Source of the DNA: Rhodobacteraceae bacterium UBA1943
GTDB taxonomy: Bacteria > Pseudomonadota > Alphaproteobacteria > Rhodobacterales > Rhodobacteraceae
Direction of reading: 5' to 3'
DNA length: 19,253 nucleotides
NCBI GenBank assembly: GCA_002336845.1
Contig: DDEX01000026.1
Location: forward strand, 1-19,253
The notes beneath the pieces were generated by a model, which was given only the letters and a program-made list of their open reading frames with translations, did not search any database and was not told where the DNA came from. Position 1 is the stretch's first letter. Every line of letters starts with the position of its first letter. A program made the position numbers and the translations under genes. Shown one piece after another: positions 15,205-19,253 of this stretch.

Positions 15205-15773
15205 TCCCGCGCCTGCGCCTTGACCCACTCCCAAACCCCCGGCGCGCCCTTGGTGATTTTCACCCCCACGCGGGATTCCAACTGGTCATAGGTGACATCA
15301 TAAGTCACCCAAGTCCCGCCGCCCGATTGCAGGTTGGCCATGACCGGCTGCACCCGGTCGAGGCTTTTGGCGAACAGGGCGTCGGGGGTCTCGGCGGCCT
15401 CGAACTCATCCCATAGGGCGCGGAAGGCGGCGGCCTGAGCGGGGGGCAGCAGGCCGAAAATCCGGTCGGCGGCGCGTTGTTCTGCCGCCACCGTCTCGGC
15501 GCTGGCATGGGCCTGGCCATTGGCCGAATGGATCGGCACGTCGCCCACGTCAATCTCCACCAGATCGTGGAGCAGCAGCATTTTAATCACTTGATTGATA
15601 TCAACGCCGGGCGCTGCCTGATCCGCCAGCACCATCGCATAAAGCGCCAGATGCCAGGAATGCTCGCCCGAGTTTTCCCGCCGCGAGCCATCGCACAGGG
15701 TCGTCGCGCGCAAGACCGATTTCAGGCGATCCGCCTCGTTCAGAAAGGCGAATTGCGCGTCAAGGTCGCTCAA
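15192..15773 (-). CDS. HD-domain phosphohydrolase (YfbR/HDDC2-like)
   Basis: This 193-residue protein shows the HD metal-site pattern: RRENSGEHSWH with His38, then LLLHDLVEIDVGD with the His69-Asp70 pair, and a late Asp in KSLDRVQP. The arrangement is that of the YfbR/HDDC2 group, 5'-deoxynucleotidases that dephosphorylate dNMPs; the exact substrate is inferred. The start is an unusual TTG (15773), overlapping the TGA of the upstream 86-aa gene as TTGA, with a ggtggg site before it; no in-frame ATG is available. Start and stop overlaps on both sides place it firmly in the operon. Confidence 0.87.
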   Translation of the reverse strand: MSDLDAQFAFLNEADRLKSVLRATTLCDGSRRENSGEHSWHLALYAMVLADQAAPGVDINQVIKMLLLHDLVEIDVGDVPIHSANGQAHASAETVAAEQRAADRIFGLLPPAQAAAFRALWDEFEAAETPDALFAKSLDRVQPVMANLQSGGGTWVTYDVTYDQLESRVGVKITKGAPGVWEWVKAQAREWFA

Positions 15774-16030
15774 TGACCCACCGAATCCCGTGGCGCCTGC
15801 GGGGCGGCCCCGCCGGTGCGCTTGGCCTTCAGGTTGGCCTCAAGGAACTTGCGGGCCTTGCGCTCTGCCAGGATCACACGAACCGCCGTCATATAGGCCT
15901 CTTGCGTGGTGGGCGAGGCATCCAGCAACACCTTGGACACCTTTTCATAGAACCGGTCGTCACCCAGTTCTTCCTGCGCATCCAGCACATCCTGCGCAAG
16001 CTTTTCGGTCAGCTCTTGCAGAATGCCCAT
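15770..16030 (-). CDS. Small conserved-looking helical protein, unknown function
   Basis: The 86-residue product (start MGILQELTEKLAQDVLDAQEE) is highly charged and predicted mostly helical, with a basic C-terminal end (ERKARKFLEANLKAKR). No membrane segment, cysteine or catalytic motif is seen. Its ATG overlaps the stop of the alpha/beta hydrolase (TGATG) and its TGA overlaps the TTG start of the HD hydrolase, so it is translated in a tight operon. That coupling is the main evidence that it is real. It may be a partner or regulator of one of its neighbours; that is inference. Confidence 0.78.
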   Translation of the reverse strand: MGILQELTEKLAQDVLDAQEELGDDRFYEKVSKVLLDASPTTQEAYMTAVRVILAERKARKFLEANLKAKRTGGAAPQAPRDSVGH

Positions 16031-16689
16031 CAGCGCGTGACCTCGCCCAGCCGCCGCTTTACATAGGCGGACACCGTGTCGATCATCGGCTTCATATGCG
16101 CCTCTTCATCCTTGAAGAAGTGGTCGGCGCCTTCAACCTGCTCATGCGTGATGGTGATGCCCTTCTGCTCATGCAGCTTGTTCACCAAAGACAGCGTATC
16201 CTTGGGCGGCGCCACCTTGTCGGCGGTGCCATTGATGATCAGGCCAGACGAAGGGCAGGGTGCGAGGAAGCTGAAATCATACATGTTTGCGGGCGGCGCG
16301 ACCGAGACAAAGCCGGTGATTTCGGGCCGCCGCATCAAAAGCTGCATCCCCACCCAGGCGCCGAACGAGAACCCGGCGACCCAGCAATGCTTGGAATTCT
16401 GGTTCATCGATTGCAGGTAATCCAGCGCGCTTGCCGCGTCGGACAGCTCTCCGATGCCCATGTCATATTCGCCCTGGCTGCGCCCAACGCCGCGGAAATT
16501 GAACCGCAGCACGGTAAAGCCCAGGTTGTAGAAGGCGTAATGCAGGTTATAGACAACCTTGTTATTCATCGTGCCGCCATAATTCGGGTGCGGGTGCAGC
16601 ACGATGGCAATGGGGGCGTCACGGTCCTTCTGGGGGTGATAGCGCCCTTCAAGGCGACCTTCGGGACCGGCAAAAATTACTTCGGGCAT
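16030..16689 (-). CDS. Alpha/beta hydrolase (dienelactone hydrolase-like)
   Basis: The 219-residue protein carries the compact COG2945-type pattern: LHPHPNYGGTM (31-41), RFNFRGVGRSQG (62-73) and nucleophile elbow GFSFG (106-110). The likely triad is Ser108, Asp157 (in GTADKVAP) and His190 (in GADHFF). The oxyanion-side HPHP motif is typical. No signal peptide, so cytoplasmic; the natural ester or lactone substrate is unknown. I prefer ATG 16689 (MPEVIFAGPEG) with an aggcgga site; ATG 16704 would add five residues. It is the first gene of a four-gene overlapping operon and is divergent from iscR, sharing the 140-base intergenic region. Confidence 0.87.
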   Translation of the reverse strand: MPEVIFAGPEGRLEGRYHPQKDRDAPIAIVLHPHPNYGGTMNNKVVYNLHYAFYNLGFTVLRFNFRGVGRSQGEYDMGIGELSDAASALDYLQSMNQNSKHCWVAGFSFGAWVGMQLLMRRPEITGFVSVAPPANMYDFSFLAPCPSSGLIINGTADKVAPPKDTLSLVNKLHEQKGITITHEQVEGADHFFKDEEAHMKPMIDTVSAYVKRRLGEVTR

Positions 16690-16707
16690 TCGTTCCGCCT
16701 GCATGAG

Positions 16708-16746
16708 TGAGTGATTGTTGACAAAATCACTCAGATAACTTAGAAC
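16708..16746 (+). promoter_or_regulatory. iscR-suf promoter with overlapping iron-box operator
   Basis: TTGACA at 16718-16723 and TAGAAC at 16741-16746 are spaced by 17 bases, a good vegetative promoter reading towards iscR. The -35 box lies within a perfect 9-bp inverted repeat (tgagtgatt 16708-16716, aatcactca 16725-16733, 8-base spacer). A TGA-N9-TCA box (16719-16733) overlaps it. A repressor here would block the -35 box. The palindrome is also 18 bases from the divergent hydrolase start, so it could control both directions. Confidence 0.72.
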
Positions 16747-16829
16747 CGTTCCAAGGAAAGCCCCGACGGTGTTGCCGAACTCAGGTAATGGCCGGGGCGA
16801 TTGGCGTCAATGTTTTTGGGCTGGTGGGC

Positions 16830-17288
16830 ATGAAACTCTCGACAAAAGGACGCTATGCGATGGTGGCGCTGGCCGATCTGGCGCTGGCCCACGGGGATGA
16901 CCTGCGATCCCTGGCCGAAATATCGCGCCGCCAGGACATCTCGCTGCCGTATCTGGAGCAGTTGTTCGTCAAGCTGCGCCGCGCCGGTCTGGTCGAGGCG
17001 GTGCGGGGGCCGGGCGGCGGCTATCGGCTGGCGCGCAAGCCCGAGGATATCCGGGTGGCCGATGTGATGGAGGCGGTCGAGGAAACGGTGGACGCCATGC
17101 ACACCGGGGCAGGGGCTTCGGGAGCCGTCTCGGGCAGCCGGGCGCAAAGCCTGACCAACCGGCTGTGGGAGGGGCTTTCGGCCCATGTCTATGTGTTCCT
17201 GCACCAGACGACGCTGGCCGAGGTGATCTCGAACAAGATGAAACCCTGCCCGGCCGTGCCCGCGCTGTTCCGCGTGGTGGACGAATGA
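16830..17288 (+). CDS. iscR: Rrf2-family iron-sulfur regulator IscR, lacking the canonical cluster cysteines
   Basis: The 152-residue protein has the IscR winged helix-turn-helix: MKLSTKGRYAM at the start, then ISLPYLEQLFVKLRRAGLV and VRGPGGGYRLAR. In E. coli IscR, Cys92, Cys98, Cys104 and His107 hold a [2Fe-2S] cluster. Here the matching stretch (MHTGAGASGAVSGSRAQSL, 90-108) has no cysteine, the His107 site is Asn, and the only cysteine is Cys140. IscR from Rhodobacter sphaeroides is known to be of this one-cysteine type and still to bind a cluster. It probably represses this operon. The canonical start is the ATG at 16830; an in-frame ATG at 16788 is less likely. Its stop overlaps the next start (ATGA). 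Confidence 0.93.
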   Translation: MKLSTKGRYAMVALADLALAHGDDLRSLAEISRRQDISLPYLEQLFVKLRRAGLVEAVRGPGGGYRLARKPEDIRVADVMEAVEETVDAMHTGAGASGAVSGSRAQSLTNRLWEGLSAHVYVFLHQTTLAEVISNKMKPCPAVPALFRVVDE

Positions 17289-18328
17289 GCCGCGCCTATC
17301 TGGACTGGAACGCCACAACGCCGCTGCGCCCCGAGGCGCGGGCGGCGATGGTCGCGGCGATGGATCTGGCGGGCAACCCCTCCTCGGTTCATGCCGAGGG
17401 TCGTACGGCCAAGGCACTGATCGAACGGTCGCGGGCCAAGATCGCGGCGGCGCTGGGGGCCGATGGGGCAGACATCGTGTTCACCTCTGGCGCGACCGAG
17501 GCGGCAGCGCTGGCCTGCGCCGGGCGCGGCTTGACCTGTGCGCCGGTCGAGCATGATTCGGTCGCAGCCTGGTGTGATGGCAGCCTGCCTGTCGATGCGG
17601 CGGGCAAGGTAGCGGTGGCAGATCCAGCTCGGTCAGCCCTGCAACTGGCCAATTCCGAAACCGGCATCGTGCAGGATCTGCCGGAGGGGCTGGCCGTAAG
17701 CGACCTGACGCAAGGCTTTGGCAAGCTGCCGCTGGCCTTCAACTGGCTGGGCTGCGACATGGGGTTGGTTTCGGCCCACAAGCTGGGCGGGCCAAAGGGG
17801 ATCGGCGCGCTGATCCTGCGGCGGGGGCTGGATATTCAGCCGCAACTGCGGGGCGGCGGACAGGAAATGGGCCGCCGGGCGGGCACCGAGAACATCATCG
17901 GAATCGCCGGTTTCGCCGCCGCCGCCGAGGCTGCCGTGCGTGATCTGGAAAATGGCGTGTGGGAGCAGGTGGCCGAGATTAGAAATATTCTAGACTCAGC
18001 ATTGTCGGCGCAAGAATTTGGGACTATTTCGGTCGGGAAATCTGCGCAACGCCTGCCCAATACCCTGTGCCTGATCGCCCCCGGCTGGAAGGGCGAGACG
18101 CAGGTGATGGCGATGGATCTGGCGGGCTTTGCGGTTTCGGCGGGTTCTGCCTGTTCGTCCGGCAAGGTCAGGGCCAGCCGGGTGTTACAGGCGATGGGGT
18201 TCGATCAGGATCAGGCGGCGCAAGCCATCCGCATCTCGATCGGGCCGCAGACGACAAAGGAAGAGGTGCTGCGCTTTGCCGAGGCGTGGGGCCGCGAATA
18301 CCGCCGCATCCGTTCGCGCGCGGCATGA
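17285..18328 (+). CDS. Cysteine desulfurase (class V aminotransferase, NifS/IscS-like)
   Basis: The 347-residue PLP enzyme takes sulfur from cysteine as a persulfide for Fe-S assembly. Visible are LDWNATTPLRPEA at the start, SGATEAA (68-74), His90 stacking on PLP, Asp140 and Gln143 around the cofactor, Lys166 (SAHK) for the Schiff base, and Cys290 in SAGSACSSGKV as the persulfide carrier. The Cys loop looks like group I (IscS/NifS). It is shorter than E. coli IscS (404 residues). Its ATG overlaps the iscR stop. In Rhodobacterales the suf operon usually has a second desulfurase, SufS, further down, so this one should not be named sufS from position alone. Confidence 0.94.
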   Translation: MSRAYLDWNATTPLRPEARAAMVAAMDLAGNPSSVHAEGRTAKALIERSRAKIAAALGADGADIVFTSGATEAAALACAGRGLTCAPVEHDSVAAWCDGSLPVDAAGKVAVADPARSALQLANSETGIVQDLPEGLAVSDLTQGFGKLPLAFNWLGCDMGLVSAHKLGGPKGIGALILRRGLDIQPQLRGGGQEMGRRAGTENIIGIAGFAAAAEAAVRDLENGVWEQVAEIRNILDSALSAQEFGTISVGKSAQRLPNTLCLIAPGWKGETQVMAMDLAGFAVSAGSACSSGKVRASRVLQAMGFDQDQAAQAIRISIGPQTTKEEVLRFAEAWGREYRRIRSRAA

Positions 18329-18333
18329 AGTTT

Positions 18334-18347
18334 GGGGCGTAAGCCCC
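18334..18347 (+). other. Short hairpin between the cysteine desulfurase gene and sufB
   Basis: A 5-bp GC stem (ggggc/gcccc) with a gtaa tetraloop sits 5 bases past the desulfurase stop and 19 bases before the sufB start. It could slow ribosomes or stabilise the downstream message, but it is short and may mean nothing. Confidence 0.3.
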
Positions 18348-18366
18348 TGCAAGGGAAGGGAAAGCC

Positions 18367-19253
18367 ATGGCTGTTGTGGAAACGGAAGTCCGCGAAGGGG
18401 TTGATCGGGAAACGATCGAGACCGTGCAGGCCATGGCCGGCAAGTATAAATACGGCTGGGAAACCGAAATCGAGACCGAATATGCCCCCAAGGGCCTGTC
18501 GGAAGACATCGTTCGGCTGATTTCGGAAAAGAACGGCGAGCCACAGTGGATGCTGGACTGGCGTCTGGCTGCCTATCGCCGCTGGTTGCAGATGGAAGAG
18601 CCCCGTTGGGCGATGCTGCATTACCCGGAAATCGACTATCAGGACCAGTATTACTACGCCAAACCGAAAAGCATGGCGCAAAAGCCGAAGTCGCTGGACG
18701 AGGTGGACCCCAAGCTGCTGGCAACCTATGCGAAACTTGGGATTCCCCTGAAAGAACAGGCGCTTCTGGCCGGTGTTGAAGCGCCCGAGGGCGAGCGCAA
18801 GGTGGCCGTGGATGCGGTTTTTGACAGCGTGTCGGTCGGCACCACCTTCAAGGAAGAGCTGAAGAAGGCGGGGGTCATCTTCTGCTCGATCTCCGAAGCC
18901 GTGCGCGAACACCCGGAGCTGGTGCAGAAATATCTGGGCAGCGTTGTGCCGCAATCGGACAACTTCTTCGCCACGCTGAATTCTGCCGTGTTTTCAGATG
19001 GTTCCTTCGTCTATATCCCGCCAGGCACCAAATGCCCGATGGAGTTGAGCACCTATTTCCGCATCAATGCCGAGAATACCGGGCAATTTGAACGCACGCT
19101 GATCATCGCCGACAAGGGCGCCTATGTCAGCTATCTGGAGGGTTGCACCGCGCCCAAGCGCGACACCCACCAACTCCATGCCGCCGTGGTGGAAATCGTC
19201 ATCCTTGAGGATGCCGAGGTAAAATACTCCACCGTGCAGAACTGGTATCCGGG
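18367..19253 (+). CDS. sufB: Fe-S cluster assembly scaffold protein SufB (3' end outside the window)
   Basis: The 295 visible residues match the N-terminal and central part of SufB: KYKYGWETEIETEYAPKGL near residue 26, the tryptophan-rich PQWMLDWRLAAYRRW, then SVGTTFKEELKKAGVIFCS, and the start of the beta-helix with FVYIPPGTKCPMELSTYFRIN and LEGCTAPKRD. SufB forms the SufBC2D complex on which clusters are built; the core residues that receive sulfur lie further on, beyond the edge. Start ATG 18367 has a strong gggaaggga site. It follows the cysteine desulfurase by 38 bases on the same strand; sufC and sufD are expected next. Confidence 0.97.
   Translation, partial: MAVVETEVREGVDRETIETVQAMAGKYKYGWETEIETEYAPKGLSEDIVRLISEKNGEPQWMLDWRLAAYRRWLQMEEPRWAMLHYPEIDYQDQYYYAKPKSMAQKPKSLDEVDPKLLATYAKLGIPLKEQALLAGVEAPEGERKVAVDAVFDSVSVGTTFKEELKKAGVIFCSISEAVREHPELVQKYLGSVVPQSDNFFATLNSAVFSDGSFVYIPPGTKCPMELSTYFRINAENTGQFERTLIIADKGAYVSYLEGCTAPKRDTHQLHAAVVEIVILEDAEVKYSTVQNWYP

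Noticed and set aside
16788..16829. Earlier in-frame ATG for iscR, adding 14 residues
   Set aside because: The family begins at MKLSTKGRYAM, and the extra residues look like untranslated leader.
17165..17284. Longer open frame before the cysteine desulfurase
   Set aside because: It runs inside iscR in another frame; the ATG at 17285 overlapping the iscR stop gives the family N-terminus.

Overview
The window is GC-rich, gene-dense chromosomal DNA. It looks like an alphaproteobacterium of the Rhodobacteraceae (Rhodobacter/Gemmobacter type). The pointers are an iscR / cysteine desulfurase / sufB order, an IscR that has lost the canonical cluster cysteines, a TGA-N9-TCA iron box, a DUF1127-type small protein, and GC-hairpin plus '(A)TATTT' trailer elements after genes. 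This placement is inference from protein character and not from a search. No tRNA, rRNA, CRISPR, phage or insertion sequence was seen.

Layout. Positions 1-738 hold two tandem cyclophilin-type peptidyl-prolyl isomerases (+), the first cut by the window edge and the second exported. tyrS (-) converges on them, and anmK (+) diverges from tyrS. A nucleoside hydrolase and an iron(III)-binding periplasmic protein follow on the minus strand, separated by a good intrinsic terminator; an iron-box-like site precedes the iron-binding gene. Upstream of that lies mazG (-), and divergent from it an M20 amidohydrolase (+). The M20 gene converges on typA (-), with two facing copies of a trailer element between them. 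Two tandem YitT-like membrane proteins and a larger polytopic membrane protein (all -) lie upstream of typA.

Positions 11919-13400 are the least conventional part. They hold a gene-poor stretch with a tiny ORF, a DUF1127-type small protein, a strong hairpin, and a secreted glycine-rich protein closed by a bidirectional terminator. icd (-) follows. Next is a compact, overlapping minus-strand operon: alpha/beta hydrolase, 86-aa protein, HD phosphohydrolase, membrane protein.

The right end (16708 onward) is the start of the iron-sulfur assembly operon: iscR, a cysteine desulfurase and sufB, which runs off the window. Its promoter has a TTGACA/TAGAAC pair whose -35 box sits inside a 9-bp inverted repeat and overlaps a TGA-N9-TCA box. 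The same box type lies before the iron-binding protein gene at 5359-5373. This suggests that both loci answer to the same iron / Fe-S sensor, quite possibly the IscR encoded here. Most of the window is housekeeping; I found no convincing wholly new multi-gene system.
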